Shown: positions 41,900-50,830, counted from the stretch's first letter. The stretch: DNA of 64,000 nucleotides from Microbacterium protaetiae (GCF_004135285.1 NZ_CP035494.1:2356001-2420000); one strand, 5' to 3'. A program made the numbers and translations. The notes: generated from the sequence alone by a model not told the origin.

Positions 41900-43132
41900 A
41901 TGAGCCCGAAGACCCCCCGCGCACCTCTTGCGCGCCACGGGCGTCTTCGCTCGCCCCACCCCATCGCGCAGATCGCCACGATCATCGGCGCGGCCTTGGC
42001 CGTGGTGGTTCTCGGCGTGGCCGGCACCGCCGCCTTCGCCGCCTGGAACGCCACCGATCTGGTGCACGAGAACGCCATCACGCTCGAATCCAGCAAGCCG
42101 CTGCCTCCGACGATCGGCGAGATCGAAGGCGGCGTGAATCTGCTGCTGGTGGGCACCGACTCGTGCGAAGGGCAGGACCTCACCCTCTTCCCGCGCTGTG
42201 CGCACGACGACGGGGGTGAGCGCAACGACGTCACGATGCTCATCCACATCGGCGACAACCCGCGGCGGGTCACCGTCGTCTCGTTCCCCCGCGACATGAT
42301 CGTGCCCATTCCGTCGTGCCCGTCGGCCGATGGCGGGCGCTACTCGGCCATGAGTGCGCAGATGCTCAACGTCTCGTACAGTTACGGTGGCCTCGCCTGC
42401 ACCGCCCTGACGATCCAGCAGCTGACCGGGGTCGACATCCAGTTCGCCGCGGCCATCCGCTGGACCGGAGTGATAAACATGTCGGATGCCATCGGCGGCG
42501 TTAAGGTGTGCGTGGCCGGTGACATCAGTGACCGCAACACAGGGCTGCATCTGACGGCGGGCGAGCACACGCTCAAGGGCGCGCAGGCGCTGCAGTTCCT
42601 GCGCATCCGCCACGGCATCGGTGACGGGTCCGACCTCAGTCGCATCTCGAACCAGCAGCAGTTCATGTCTTCCCTGGTGCGCAAGCTGCAGTCGGGCGGG
42701 GTGCTGGGCGACCCGACCAAGCTGTTCGCACTGGCAACGACCGCACTGCAGCAGGTGTCGGACAAGCAGCTTGTGCTCGATGAGAACCTGTCGAACCCCA
42801 CGCGCATGGTGCAGATAGCGATGGCGCTGAAGTCCGTGCCGTACAACGACATCGTGTTCGTGCAGTATCCGACCTCGTACGACCCTGCCAATGCATCACG
42901 GGTGCTGCCGATCTATGAGTCGGCGCAGACCCTGTTCACCGCACTCAAAGAGAACAAGTCGCTGAACCTGACCGGCAAGGCCAGCCCCGCCGACGGGGTG
43001 GAGATCACTGAAGACGGCACCCCGAGTGCGAGCGCCAGCCCGTCGCCCGACTCCGATGCCGTCGATCTGCCCTCCAGCATCACCGGCACGACGGCCGCCC
43101 AGACCACCTGCACGGTTCCGGACCATCAGTGA
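41900..43132 (+). CDS. LytR-CpsA-Psr (LCP) family protein
   Basis: 410 residues. One N-terminal membrane helix (ATIIGAALAVVVLGVAGTAA), then the extracytoplasmic LCP domain: NLLLVGTDS, RNDVTMLIHI, VSFPRDMIVPIP (substrate Arg) and LQFLRIRHGIGDGSDLSRI (final Arg pair). LCP enzymes join glycopolymers to peptidoglycan using polyprenyl-linked precursors. The C-terminal ~60 residues are Ser/Pro-rich. TAGAAT (41828-41833) is a possible -10. Confidence 0.93.
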   Translation: MSPKTPRAPLARHGRLRSPHPIAQIATIIGAALAVVVLGVAGTAAFAAWNATDLVHENAITLESSKPLPPTIGEIEGGVNLLLVGTDSCEGQDLTLFPRCAHDDGGERNDVTMLIHIGDNPRRVTVVSFPRDMIVPIPSCPSADGGRYSAMSAQMLNVSYSYGGLACTALTIQQLTGVDIQFAAAIRWTGVINMSDAIGGVKVCVAGDISDRNTGLHLTAGEHTLKGAQALQFLRIRHGIGDGSDLSRISNQQQFMSSLVRKLQSGGVLGDPTKLFALATTALQQVSDKQLVLDENLSNPTRMVQIAMALKSVPYNDIVFVQYPTSYDPANASRVLPIYESAQTLFTALKENKSLNLTGKASPADGVEITEDGTPSASASPSPDSDAVDLPSSITGTTAAQTTCTVPDHQ

Positions 43133-43179
43133 TCCGGCCGGCGGGCACCGGGTGCGGTGCACGGTAGATTCATAGGACG

Positions 43180-43968
43180 ATGACCACGAATCCACGCACG
43201 CCCCGAGCCGTTCTGCTGTACCTGGTCATCGGGTTGGCCGCCGGTCTGCTGTCGGGTCTGTTCGGTGTCGGTGGCGGAACCGTCATCGTGCCCCTGCTGA
43301 CCTTGTTGGGCGGTTTCGAGCCGCGCCGGGCGGCCGGCACCTCGCTCGCGGCCATCGTGCCCATCGCGACGATCGGGGTGATCTCGTACGCGGTGCACGG
43401 CGCAGTGGCCTGGATCCCGGCGCTGATCCTGGCGGCGGCCGCCGTCGTCGGGGCGCAGCTGGGCACCTGGCTGCTCGCCCGGCTGCCGGTCGGCGTCGTG
43501 CGCTGGGCCTTCATCGTGTTCCTCGCCGTGGTCGTCGTGGGCCTGTTCTTCGTCATCCCCTCCCGCGACGCGCATCTCGAGCTGACCGTGCTGTCGACCC
43601 TTGCGCTGATCGCGACAGGTGTGGTCACCGGCATCCTCTCGGGTCTTCTCGGGGTGGGAGGTGGGATCATCGTGGTTCCCGCGCTCATGCTCGGCTTCGG
43701 CGTGAGCGACCTTGTCGCCAAGGGCACCTCGCTGCTGACGATGATCCCCACCGCGATCTCGGGCACGGTCGGCAACATCCGGCGCAAGAACGTCGACCTG
43801 GTCGCCGCCGCCTGCGTCGGCCTCGCGGCCTGTACGACCACGGCGCTGGGCGCCTGGCTGGCGACGCTGCTGAACCCGCAGCTGGCCAACATTCTGTTCG
43901 CGCTCTTTGTGGTGTTCATCGCCGTGCAGATGGCGGTCAAAGCGGTGCGCGGGCGGCAGAAGGTCTGA
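43180..43968 (+). CDS. TauE/SafE family sulfite exporter-like protein
   Basis: 262 residues, about eight helices in two repeats, each with the family motif: GLLSGLFGVGGGTVIVPLL near residue 25 and GILSGLLGVGGGIIVVPAL near residue 150. It is an anion or organic-acid permease, often for sulfite or sulfonates; the substrate is unknown. A TAGATT box lies 9 nt before the ATG. Confidence 0.92.
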   Translation: MTTNPRTPRAVLLYLVIGLAAGLLSGLFGVGGGTVIVPLLTLLGGFEPRRAAGTSLAAIVPIATIGVISYAVHGAVAWIPALILAAAAVVGAQLGTWLLARLPVGVVRWAFIVFLAVVVVGLFFVIPSRDAHLELTVLSTLALIATGVVTGILSGLLGVGGGIIVVPALMLGFGVSDLVAKGTSLLTMIPTAISGTVGNIRRKNVDLVAAACVGLAACTTTALGAWLATLLNPQLANILFALFVVFIAVQMAVKAVRGRQKV

Positions 43969-44115
43969 TCGCCCAGCCGCGGGGGCTGCGCTGCGCGGCA
44001 TGGCGCGCAGCGGGCGGCGGCCTGCGCGCAGCGCGCGGCGGGCGGGCGCGCCGTGCCGCGCAGCGCGCGGCGGCCTGCGCGCAGCGCGCGAGGGGCGGGC
44101 CGTGCGCGCCGCCGC
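43969..44115. repeat. very GC-rich spacer with 22-bp direct repeat
   Basis: Almost pure GC sequence of GCGCGCAGCG-type words. A 22-bp word beginning GGCGGCCTGCGCGCAG occurs at 44016-44037 and 44069-44090. No gene. Confidence 0.75.
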
Positions 44116-44183
44116 GCGAGACTCAGCTCAGCGCGCGAGACATAGCGCGTTGCGAGGTGTTTCGCGCGAAAGCATGAGTCTCG
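44116..44183. repeat. 68-bp inverted-repeat-ended element, copy 1
   Basis: Begins GCGAGACTCA and ends TGAGTCTCG (terminal inverted repeat of 9 bp). Inside are GCGCGCGAGACATAGCGCG and the 12-bp palindrome TTTCGCGCGAAA. Near-identical copies follow at 44312 and 44458. Confidence 0.85.
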
Positions 44184-44311
44184 GGCCCGGTAGGGCGGGG
44201 AAGTGTCGATGGTGGGCGTGGGTGTCGTCTGCGAGACTCACCCTGGCGCGGGGCGTTGTGCGCGAGACTCAGCTCAGCGCGCGAGACTCACCCTGGCGCG
44301 GGGCGTGGTGC
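44184..44311. repeat. spacer repeat between 68-bp elements, with partial copies
   Basis: A ~70-bp spacer (GGGAAGTGTCGNTGGTGGGC ... GACTCACCCTGGCGCGGGGC) is repeated at 44380-44457. Further GCGAGACTCA ends occur at 44231, 44262 and 44281, so truncated or recombined copies are present. Confidence 0.7.
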
Positions 44312-44379
44312 GCGAGACTCAGCTCAGCGCGCGAGACATAGCGCGTTGCGGGGTGTTTCGCGCGAAAGCGTGAGTCTCG
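44312..44379. repeat. 68-bp inverted-repeat-ended element, copy 2
   Basis: Same length and ends as copy 1, with two or three substitutions (for example CATGAGTCTC to CGTGAGTCTC). Confidence 0.85.
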
Positions 44380-44457
44380 GGGCCGGTAGGGCCGGGAAGT
44401 GTCGGTGGTGGGCGTGGGCGTCGTCTGCGTGACTCACCCTGGCGCGGGGCGTATTTC

Positions 44458-44525
44458 GCGAGACTCAGCTCAGCGCGCGAGACATAGCGCGTTGCGAGGT
44501 GTTTCGCGCGAAAGCGTGAGTCTCG
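44458..44525. repeat. 68-bp inverted-repeat-ended element, copy 3
   Basis: Third full copy, spaced 78 nt from copy 2. Degenerate GCGCGAGTATCGGGC follows at about 44545, perhaps a fourth, decayed end. From 44526 to 44719 no gene is seen; the promoter of the next gene lies at 44708. Confidence 0.85.
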
Positions 44526-44719
44526 AGGCCGCGCGTCGCGAAAGCGCGAGTATCGGGCCGCGCGTCACGAACCCAAGCGCCCCGTAGCCACACGCCTGCG
44601 TCTGGGCGGGGAACGCGCGCCTTCCGACCTGCGCGCCGCGGCCCCACCCGCGGCATCCCCGCAATTCGCACGGCTCCGGTCGCTCAGCCCTCGCGTGCGC
44701 TCCTCGGTAGGATGGCCTG

Positions 44720-45166
44720 GTGCCCGTGAACCCCGATCTGGTTGGCCGTGCCTTCGCCCCGACCGTCCCCTACCTCGTGGGTCGCGAGAAGGTGCGCGAG
44801 TTCGCGCGCGCCGTCTTCGCCACCGACCCGCAGCACACCGACCCTGCCGCGGCGCGCGCGCTCGGCTACGCCGACGTGATCGCCCCGCCCACGTTCGCGA
44901 TGGTGGTCCAAGACCTCACGCTGCAGCAGCTGCTGGCCGAGCCCGATTCGGGCATCGCGCTGGAGCGCACCATTCACGCTGAGCAGCGCTTTCGCTACAC
45001 GCGCCCGATCGTCGCCGGCGACGAGTTGACCGCCCAGCTGTCGATCACCGGCGTGCGCGCTGTCGGCAAGGGTGCGATGGTCACCAGTGAGGCAGAGATC
45101 CGGGATGCCGCAGCCGCGCACGTTGTGACCGCGACATCCATTCTGCTGATCGGGGGAGACGAATGA
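44720..45166 (+). CDS. MaoC-like (R)-3-hydroxyacyl dehydratase subunit, HadA-type
   Basis: 148 residues from GTG 44720, 6 nt after TAGGAT (44708-44713). Hot-dog fold of the N-terminal MaoC/FAS1-like type: GYADVIAPPTFAMVVQD and FRYTRPIVAGDELTAQ. It lacks the catalytic D-x4-H, which the partner gene has, as in mycobacterial HadA-HadB. The ATGA overlap with the next gene supports a heterodimer. Probably fatty-acid chain elongation or a related dehydration. Confidence 0.85.
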   Translation: MPVNPDLVGRAFAPTVPYLVGREKVREFARAVFATDPQHTDPAAARALGYADVIAPPTFAMVVQDLTLQQLLAEPDSGIALERTIHAEQRFRYTRPIVAGDELTAQLSITGVRAVGKGAMVTSEAEIRDAAAAHVVTATSILLIGGDE

Positions 45167-45627
45167 ACCCCGCGACACCTCCACACGCCGCTGGCGCGTC
45201 ATCCGGCGCCGCCGGGCACGGGGATGCACAGCTCGCCGTCGGCGATGTGGTCGCCGAGCGCACCGTGCACCTCGAGCGCGAGTCGCTCGTGCGTTATGCG
45301 GGGGCCTCGGGTGACTTCAACCCGATCCACTACCGCGACGATGTCGCCGAGCGGGTCGGTCTTCCCGGCGTGCTCGCGCACGGGATGCTGACCATGGGCC
45401 TGGCCGTGGAGACGATAGTGCCGTGGCTCGGCGATGCCGGCCGCATCCTCGAGTATGGCGTGCGCTTCACCCGCCCGGTCGTCGTCGACGCCGAGAGCGG
45501 CGCCGACGTGACAGTGGTCGCCAAGGTCGGCGCCGTCGACGAGGAGTCTGCCCGCATCGATCTGACCGTCACCTGTGCCGAGGTCACCGTGCTGGGCAAG
45601 GCCCAGGTGCGCGTGCGCGTGCCCTGA
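45163..45627 (+). CDS. MaoC family dehydratase, HadB-type
   Basis: 154 residues. The hydratase motif ASGDFNPIHY supplies the catalytic Asp and His; LPGVLAHGMLTMGLAVE follows. The N-terminal ~25 residues are a flexible Ala/Gly stretch. Forms the catalytic half of the dehydratase with the upstream subunit. Confidence 0.88.
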   Translation: MNPATPPHAAGASSGAAGHGDAQLAVGDVVAERTVHLERESLVRYAGASGDFNPIHYRDDVAERVGLPGVLAHGMLTMGLAVETIVPWLGDAGRILEYGVRFTRPVVVDAESGADVTVVAKVGAVDEESARIDLTVTCAEVTVLGKAQVRVRVP

Positions 45628-45628
45628 C

Positions 45629-45682
45629 ATGCCGAAGCGAACACCGTGCCCTGACATGCCCGAAGCAAACACCCTTCCCTGA
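45629..45682 (+). CDS. 17-codon leader ORF created by triplication of the murB start region
   Basis: CCCTGACATGCC(C)GAAG occurs three times at ~27-28-nt spacing (45622, 45649, 45677). Starting at ATG 45629, 1 nt after the MaoC stop, the frame reads MPKRTPCPDMPEANTLP and stops at 45682, 1 nt before the murB ATG. It may couple murB translation to the upstream gene. Whether the peptide is made is unknown. Confidence 0.4.
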   Translation: MPKRTPCPDMPEANTLP

Positions 45683-45683
45683 C

Positions 45684-46820
45684 ATGCCCGAAGTGACTCC
45701 CCTTCCCCTGGCGCGGCTGACCACCCTGCGCACCGGCGCGGCCCCCGCGCGCATGTACGACGCGCACACTACTGCCGAGCTCGTCGACGCGCTGCGCCGG
45801 GTGTGGGACGACGGCGACGAGTGGTTCGTCATCGGCGGCGGGTCGAACCTGTTGGTGGGCGATGAGCCGTTCGAGGGGAGCGTCGTGCGCATCCTCACCC
45901 ACGGGATCGAGCCGGTCAGCGGCGCCCGCGACGGGTATGCGCGACTGCGCGTGCAGGCCGGGCAGAACTGGGACGAGCTTGTCGCCTTCGCCGTGGAACA
46001 CGGGCTGGCCGGAATCACGGCACTGTCGGGCATTCCCGGCACGGCCGGCGCCGCTCCCGTGCAGAACGTCGGCGCGTACGGCCAGGAGATCGTGCAGACC
46101 CTCGTCGAGGTCGAGCTGCTCGATGAAGACACCGGCGAGGTCTCGACGGTTCCGGCATCCGAACTCGAGCTCGGTTTTCGCACCTCGGTGCTCAAGCACC
46201 ACTACGGGTCGGTGGCGCGCCGCCGCGCGGTGATCGTGTCGCTCACGCTGGAACTCGCTGAATGGGGGGATGCCGCGGCCCCGGTTCGTGGCGAGCAGCT
46301 GCGTACCGCGCTCGGCCTGGCGCCCGACGACGCGGTCACACTGGCGTGGGTGCGCGAGCGCATTCTCGACATCCGCGCCCGCAAGGGCATGGTGCTCGAT
46401 GATGCCGACCCTGACACGCACAGCGCCGGCTCGTTCTTCCAGAACGCCGTGGTCTCGGCATCGTTCGCCCGCACCCTGCCCGACGCCTGCCCGCGCTGGC
46501 CGATGGCGCCCGATCCGGCGCCCACCCGCGTCATCCCGCTGGACTCGTATGCCGGACTGGCGCCGATGGCGCCGCTGCCCGAGCCCGAGGTGAAAGTCAG
46601 CTCGGCGTGGCTGATCGAGCATGCCGGGTTCGGCAAGGGCTTTCGACTGCCGCGCTCGCGCGCGGGCCTGTCGACCAAGCACGCGCTGGCCCTGACCAAC
46701 CGGGGTGGGGCGACGGCGGGCGAGGTCGCCGAACTCGCCCGCTACATCCGGCTACGCGTCAGCGCCGAGTTCGGCCTGATCCTGCAGCCCGAGCCGGTGC
46801 TGGTGGGCGTCGAGATCTAG
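45684..46820 (+). CDS. murB: UDP-N-acetylmuramate dehydrogenase
   Basis: 378 residues, full length for actinobacterial MurB. FAD-binding segments VIGGGSNLLVGDE and GIPGTAGAAPVQNVGAYGQEI; catalytic Ser in SAGSFFQNAVVS; C-terminal SSAWLIEHAGFGKGF and STKHALALTNRG. It reduces UDP-GlcNAc-enolpyruvate in peptidoglycan precursor synthesis. The start is the third copy of a repeated CTGACATGCCCGAAG segment. Confidence 0.95.
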   Translation: MPEVTPLPLARLTTLRTGAAPARMYDAHTTAELVDALRRVWDDGDEWFVIGGGSNLLVGDEPFEGSVVRILTHGIEPVSGARDGYARLRVQAGQNWDELVAFAVEHGLAGITALSGIPGTAGAAPVQNVGAYGQEIVQTLVEVELLDEDTGEVSTVPASELELGFRTSVLKHHYGSVARRRAVIVSLTLELAEWGDAAAPVRGEQLRTALGLAPDDAVTLAWVRERILDIRARKGMVLDDADPDTHSAGSFFQNAVVSASFARTLPDACPRWPMAPDPAPTRVIPLDSYAGLAPMAPLPEPEVKVSSAWLIEHAGFGKGFRLPRSRAGLSTKHALALTNRGGATAGEVAELARYIRLRVSAEFGLILQPEPVLVGVEI

Positions 46821-46854
46821 CGCGGCGCAGCGTCCTCGCGTCGCCGCCGCGGCC

Positions 46855-47010
46855 GGGTCGGACCCGCCGCCGGGTCGGACCCGCCCCCGGCGAGGAGTCG
46901 ACCCGGGCCGGAACCGCCGCCGGGCCTGACCCGCCCCCGGCGAGGAGTCGACCCGGGTCGGAACTGCGGCTGGCCTGACCTGCCCCGGCGAGGAGTCGAC
47001 CCGGGCCGGA
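46855..47010. repeat. ~50-bp GC-rich tandem repeat, about three copies
   Basis: The core word GGCGAGGAGTCGACCCGGG lies at 46889, 46939 and 46987 (periods 50 and 48), each followed by CCGGAACCGCC-type sequence. The array fills the gap between murB and the ABM gene; no gene in it. Confidence 0.85.
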
Positions 47011-47080
47011 ACCGCCCCGGCCGGGGATCGAACAGCCCGGAACCGCCCCGCGCCGAGCGGCGTCTCATACCCTGGTGAGT

Positions 47081-47383
47081 ATGGCCGAGGCACCAGCATC
47101 CATCGTCCGAATCACTTCTCTGCGCGCCGTGCCGGGCGAGCGGGCCGGACTTGTCGCGGCCGCGCACGAGAATGCGAGCGCCGCGCGTGCGGCAGAGGGA
47201 TGCCGCAGCGCCGAGGTCTGCGAAGACTCCAGTGACCCGCAGGCTCTGGTGGTCATCTCACGGTGGGAATCCGAGGCAGCGTTGCAGGGCTTTCTCGCCT
47301 GGCATCGCGGCATTGCGCACGCGAGCCTGGCCGACTATGCCGCCGCCGCGCCGGTGGAGCGGCATTTCGCGGTCGTCTCCTGA
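47081..47383 (+). CDS. antibiotic biosynthesis monooxygenase (ABM) domain protein
   Basis: 100 residues, a single ferredoxin-like ABM domain: LRAVPGERAGLVAAAHENA, RSAEVCEDSSDPQALVVISRWESEAAL and FLAWH. Such proteins include heme-degrading and quinone monooxygenases, or simple stress proteins. TACCCT (47068-47073) lies 7 nt before ATG 47081, so this start is preferred to GTG 47075. Confidence 0.82.
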   Translation: MAEAPASIVRITSLRAVPGERAGLVAAAHENASAARAAEGCRSAEVCEDSSDPQALVVISRWESEAALQGFLAWHRGIAHASLADYAAAAPVERHFAVVS

Positions 47384-47393
47384 GGCGGCTCGC

Positions 47394-48593
47394 CTAGGCG
47401 AACAGCTTCTGCAGGCGCTGCACGCCCTCCAGCAGCTGGTCGTCGCCCAGCGCGTACGAGAGGCGCAGGTAGCTGCTCGGCCCGAACGCCTCGCCCGGTA
47501 CGACGGCGACCTCAGCCTCGTCGAGGATGAGGTCGGCCAGCTCGAGCGAGGTGGTCGGGGTCTTTCCCGCCCAGGTGCGGCCGAGCAGTCCCCGCACATC
47601 GGGGTAGACGTAGAACGCACCCAGCGGCGTGGGCACTGCGACGCCATCGATCTTCGACAACTCGGCGACGATGAGCCTGCGGCGGCGGTCGAAAGACTGG
47701 CGAAACTGCTCCGCGGCATCCTGCGGGCCGGAAAGCGCCGCGATAGCTGCGCGCTGCGCGATGTTGTTGACGTTGCTCGACAGGTGCGACTGCAGGTTCG
47801 CGGCGAGAGTGATGGCATCGCGCGGGCCGACCATCCAGCCCACGCGCCATCCGGTCATCGCGTAGGTCTTGGCCACGCCGTTGACCAGGATCGTCTGGCC
47901 CGCGACATCCGGCACTGCCTCGACGATCGAGGTGGCCTTCGTGCCGTCGTACACGAGGTTCTGGTAGATCTCGTCGGTGATCACCCAGATGCCGTGCTCA
48001 ACGGCCCACTGTCCGATCGCCGCGGTCTCCTCCCGCGTGTACACCGAACCCGTCGGGTTCGAGGGCGAGACGAACACCAGCGCGGTCGTCTTGTCGGTGC
48101 GGGCGGCCTCGAGCTGGGCGACGGTCACCTTGTAGTTCTGATCGGCACCGGCGAACACCTCGACAGGGATGCCGTCGGCCAGCGCTATCGCTTCGGGATA
48201 CGTCGTCCAGTACGGTGCCGGCAGCAGCACCTCGTCTCCGGGGTTCACGACGGCCTGGAAGGCCTGGTACACGGCCTGCTTGCCGCCGTTGGTGACCACC
48301 ACCTGCGCCGGGTCGATCTCAAGGCCCGAGTCGCGCAGCGTCTTCGCGGCGATCGCCTGCCGCAGTTCGGGAAGGCCGGCCGCCGGCGTGTAGCGGAAGT
48401 TCTTCGGGTCGCGCAGGGCGTCGGCTGCGGCATCCACGATGAACGACGGTGTGGCGAAGTCGGGCTCGCCGGCGGCATACGAGATGACGGGCTTGCCTTC
48501 GGCCTTGAGGGCCTTGGCCTTGGCGTCGACCTTGAGCGTCGCCGACTCGGCGATCGCGGAAAGTTTGCGGGACAGTGGAGCGCGTTCGGTCAC
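47394..48593 (-). CDS. pyridoxal phosphate-dependent aminotransferase (aspartate aminotransferase type)
   Basis: 399 residues from GTG 48593. Class I fold: [11 protein letters not shown] near residue 40, [26 protein letters not shown] lysine in [16 protein letters not shown] and C-terminal [11 protein letters not shown]. The group covers AspC/AspB enzymes and related aromatic or prephenate aminotransferases. TACCCT lies 6 nt upstream of the GTG on the minus strand. Convergent with the ABM gene. Confidence 0.92.
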   Translation of the reverse strand: MTERAPLSRKLSAIAESATLKVDAKAKALKAEGKPVISYAAGEPDFATPSFIVDAAADALRDPKNFRYTPAAGLPELRQAIAAKTLRDSGLEIDPAQVVVTNGGKQAVYQAFQAVVNPGDEVLLPAPYWTTYPEAIALADGIPVEVFAGADQNYKVTVAQLEAARTDKTTALVFVSPSNPTGSVYTREETAAIGQWAVEHGIWVITDEIYQNLVYDGTKATSIVEAVPDVAGQTILVNGVAKTYAMTGWRVGWMVGPRDAITLAANLQSHLSSNVNNIAQRAAIAALSGPQDAAEQFRQSFDRRRRLIVAELSKIDGVAVPTPLGAFYVYPDVRGLLGRTWAGKTPTTSLELADLILDEAEVAVVPGEAFGPSSYLRLSYALGDDQLLEGVQRLQKLFA

Positions 48594-48650
48594 CCTCTCA
48601 GGGTACGCGTCGCGCCCCCGCGTCGCCCCACGACGCCGCCCCCGCGACGG

Positions 48651-48728
48651 CAATTCGATATGGATTTTCCCAGACCACATCAAACCGCCGGCAAACTGAT
48701 GTGGTTCAGGAAATTCCATATGGAATTG
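48651..48728. repeat. long imperfect inverted repeat, AT-richer than surroundings
   Basis: Arms of 32 nt (48651-48682 and 48697-48728), about 26 of 32 positions pairing, with CCACATCA/TGATGTGG perfect near the 14-nt loop. It lies in the divergent gap between the aminotransferase and acyl-CoA dehydrogenase genes and could be a regulatory site or a decayed mobile end. Confidence 0.7.
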
Positions 48729-48743
48729 ACCATGCCGGAGGGG

Positions 48744-48766
48744 TGAGACTGAGTCTCGCGTATGAT
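48744..48766 (+). promoter_or_regulatory. candidate promoter/operator of acyl-CoA dehydrogenase gene
   Basis: GAGACTGAGTCTC is a palindrome (GAGACT-G-AGTCTC) just before a good -10 box TATGAT (48761-48766). It shares the TGAGTCTCGCG word with the ends of the 68-bp elements 4 kb away. Shine-Dalgarno AAGGAG lies 8 nt before the ATG. Confidence 0.5.
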
Positions 48767-48795
48767 GGTTCCCAGTCCCACACAAGGAGTTCCGC

Positions 48796-50499
48796 ATGGC
48801 CGAATACACCCCGCCCGTCGACGACTACGCGTTCCTGTACGGCGAGGCATTCGGGTTCGATCTGGTCGCCCGCGCCACTGACGGCGAGCTGTCGGCCGAC
48901 GACGCCACCGAGATCATCGCGGGCGCGGGCGAGTTCGCCGCCTCGGTGCTCGCGCCCCTCGAATCGGTGGGCGACCGCATCGGCGCGCAGCTGACCGACG
49001 GCCAGGTGCATCTTCCCGACGGGTTCGCCCAGGCCTACCAGGCATTCGTCGAGGCCGGCTGGATCGCCGCCGAAGCGCCCGCCTCGGCCGGCGGCGAGGG
49101 TCTTCCCGGCGCTGTGCGCGCCGGCCTCGGCGAGATCTGGAACGCCTCGAACGCCGCCTTCGCCCTGTGCTGGCTGCTCACCGCCGGTCAGATCCACGCG
49201 CTCGACGCCGCGGCCTCCGACGAGATCCGCGAGACGTACCTGACCAAGCTCGTGTCGGGCCAGTGGACCGGCACCATGAACCTCACCGAGCCGGATGCCG
49301 GCACCGATCTCGGCGCCATCCGCACGATCGCCGCGCCGCGCGGCGACGGCACCTGGGCGATCAAGGGCCAGAAGATCTTCATCACCTGGGGTGATCACGA
49401 CGTCGCCGAGAACATCGTGCACCTCGTCCTTGCCCGCACCCCGGGCGCCCCTGAAGGCGCCAAGGGGCTGTCGCTGTTCGTCGCCCCGAAGTTCCTCGTG
49501 AACGATGACGGCACGCTCGGTGACCGCAACGCGATCACGACCGTCGCCATCGAGCACAAGCTCGGCATTCACGGTTCGCCCACCTGCGTGCTCTCGTACG
49601 AAGACGCCACCGGCTATCTCGTCGGCGAGGTCGGCGGGGGACTTGCGGGCATGTTCGTGATGATGAACTCGGCGCGCACCGGCATGGGCTTTCAGGCCAC
49701 CGGCATCGCCGACCGTGCCTACCAGCAGGCCGCGGGCTACGCGGCCGAGCGGCTGCAGGGCGCTGTGCTCGACCGGCCGGCCGGCACTTCGATCGCCGAG
49801 CACCCCGACGTGCGCCGTCTGCTGCTGTCGATGGCCAGCCGCATCTTCGCGATGCGCGCCCTCGACGTGTACGTGGGTGACCTGTTCGACGGCGACGACA
49901 CAGCCCTCGCCGAGTTCTTCGTGCCGATCCTGAAGGGCTGGACCACCGAAGACGCCGTGTTGATCACCAGCGACGCCATCCAGGTGCACGGCGGCATGGG
50001 GTTCATCGAAGAGACCGGCGCCGCCCAGCACTACCGCGACGCCCGCATCATGCCCATCTATGAGGGCACGACGGCCATCCAGTCCAATGACCTCATCGGC
50101 CGCAAGGTCATCCGCAACGGCGGCACGACGGTGCAGCAGCTGCTGGGCCTGATCGACGAGACGATCACCCGGCTGCGCGAAAGCGAGCATCCGGTCGCCC
50201 AGCGCACGGCCGGTCGGCTCGAGCGTGCGGCCGAGGCATCCCGTCGCGCCACTCAGGCGGTGCTCGGCTTCGCCGACAAGCCGCGCGATGCCGCCGCGGT
50301 CAGCGTGCCGTATCTCATGCTGCTGGGCACCCTCGCCGGCGGCTGGATGCACGGCCTCGCCGTCGTCGCCGTGCTCGCCCACGAGAGCGAGCAGGAGAGG
50401 GATGCCGCGCGCCTGACACTCGCCGACTTCTACGGCGCCCACCACCTGCCGCGTGTGCACATGCTGGCCGAGACCGTCGCCGGCGGCGAGGTGCGCTAG
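48796..50499 (+). CDS. acyl-CoA dehydrogenase
   Basis: 567 residues, the large FadE/DMSP-type acyl-CoA dehydrogenase with N-terminal extension. FAD/substrate motif [17 protein letters not shown] near residue 160, then [22 protein letters not shown] and [19 protein letters not shown], with catalytic Glu in [16 protein letters not shown]-terminal extra helical domain of ~110 residues is present. It oxidises acyl-CoA to enoyl-CoA in beta-oxidation; chain length unknown. Confidence 0.93.
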   Translation: MAEYTPPVDDYAFLYGEAFGFDLVARATDGELSADDATEIIAGAGEFAASVLAPLESVGDRIGAQLTDGQVHLPDGFAQAYQAFVEAGWIAAEAPASAGGEGLPGAVRAGLGEIWNASNAAFALCWLLTAGQIHALDAAASDEIRETYLTKLVSGQWTGTMNLTEPDAGTDLGAIRTIAAPRGDGTWAIKGQKIFITWGDHDVAENIVHLVLARTPGAPEGAKGLSLFVAPKFLVNDDGTLGDRNAITTVAIEHKLGIHGSPTCVLSYEDATGYLVGEVGGGLAGMFVMMNSARTGMGFQATGIADRAYQQAAGYAAERLQGAVLDRPAGTSIAEHPDVRRLLLSMASRIFAMRALDVYVGDLFDGDDTALAEFFVPILKGWTTEDAVLITSDAIQVHGGMGFIEETGAAQHYRDARIMPIYEGTTAIQSNDLIGRKVIRNGGTTVQQLLGLIDETITRLRESEHPVAQRTAGRLERAAEASRRATQAVLGFADKPRDAAAVSVPYLMLLGTLAGGWMHGLAVVAVLAHESEQERDAARLTLADFYGAHHLPRVHMLAETVAGGEVR

Positions 50500-50542
50500 C
50501 CGTCCCCCCACGGTGCGGGGAGACGCCGGTACGATAGCTCAA

Positions 50543-50566
50543 CATCATTTCCGGTGATGCTATGCT
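50543..50566. promoter_or_regulatory. vapBC operator and promoter
   Basis: CATCA-TTTCCGG-TGATG inverted repeat (50543-50559) next to TATGCT (50561-50566), which is 6 nt before the antitoxin ATG. The typical place for autorepression by the VapB-VapC complex. Confidence 0.6.
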
Positions 50567-50572
50567 GTCAAA

Positions 50573-50830
50573 ATGCGCACCACGGTCACTCTCGACCCCG
50601 ACACGGAGGCAGTGGTGCGCCGGCTGATGGCGCAGCGTGGTGTCTCGTTCAAGCGTGCTCTCAATGATGCGATCCGAGCAGGAACCAGCCCCTCGGCGGA
50701 CTCGGAGCCGCACGCCTACACGCGCCCTCGCGAGCTCGGTGTGCCCACCGTCGACCTCACGCACGCCCTGCGGCTGGCGGCAGAGAGCGAAGACGAAGAG
50801 CTCGTCAAGCGGATGCAGGCCGGGCGTTGA
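50573..50830 (+). CDS. VapB-like antitoxin
   Basis: 85 residues. The N-terminal ribbon-helix-helix reads MRTTVTLDPDTEAVVRRLMAQRGVSFKRALNDAIRAG; the C-terminal half is the toxin-binding tail. Leaderless start after TATGCT. Pairs with the PIN toxin that overlaps its stop. Confidence 0.85.
   Translation: MRTTVTLDPDTEAVVRRLMAQRGVSFKRALNDAIRAGTSPSADSEPHAYTRPRELGVPTVDLTHALRLAAESEDEELVKRMQAGR

Noticed and set aside
44116..44525. CRISPR array
   Set aside because: Repeats of 68 bp have inverted ends and the intervening spacers are themselves repeated, with only three copies; no cas gene is near.
46855..47010. CRISPR array
   Set aside because: The 50-bp units are contiguous with no unique spacers.
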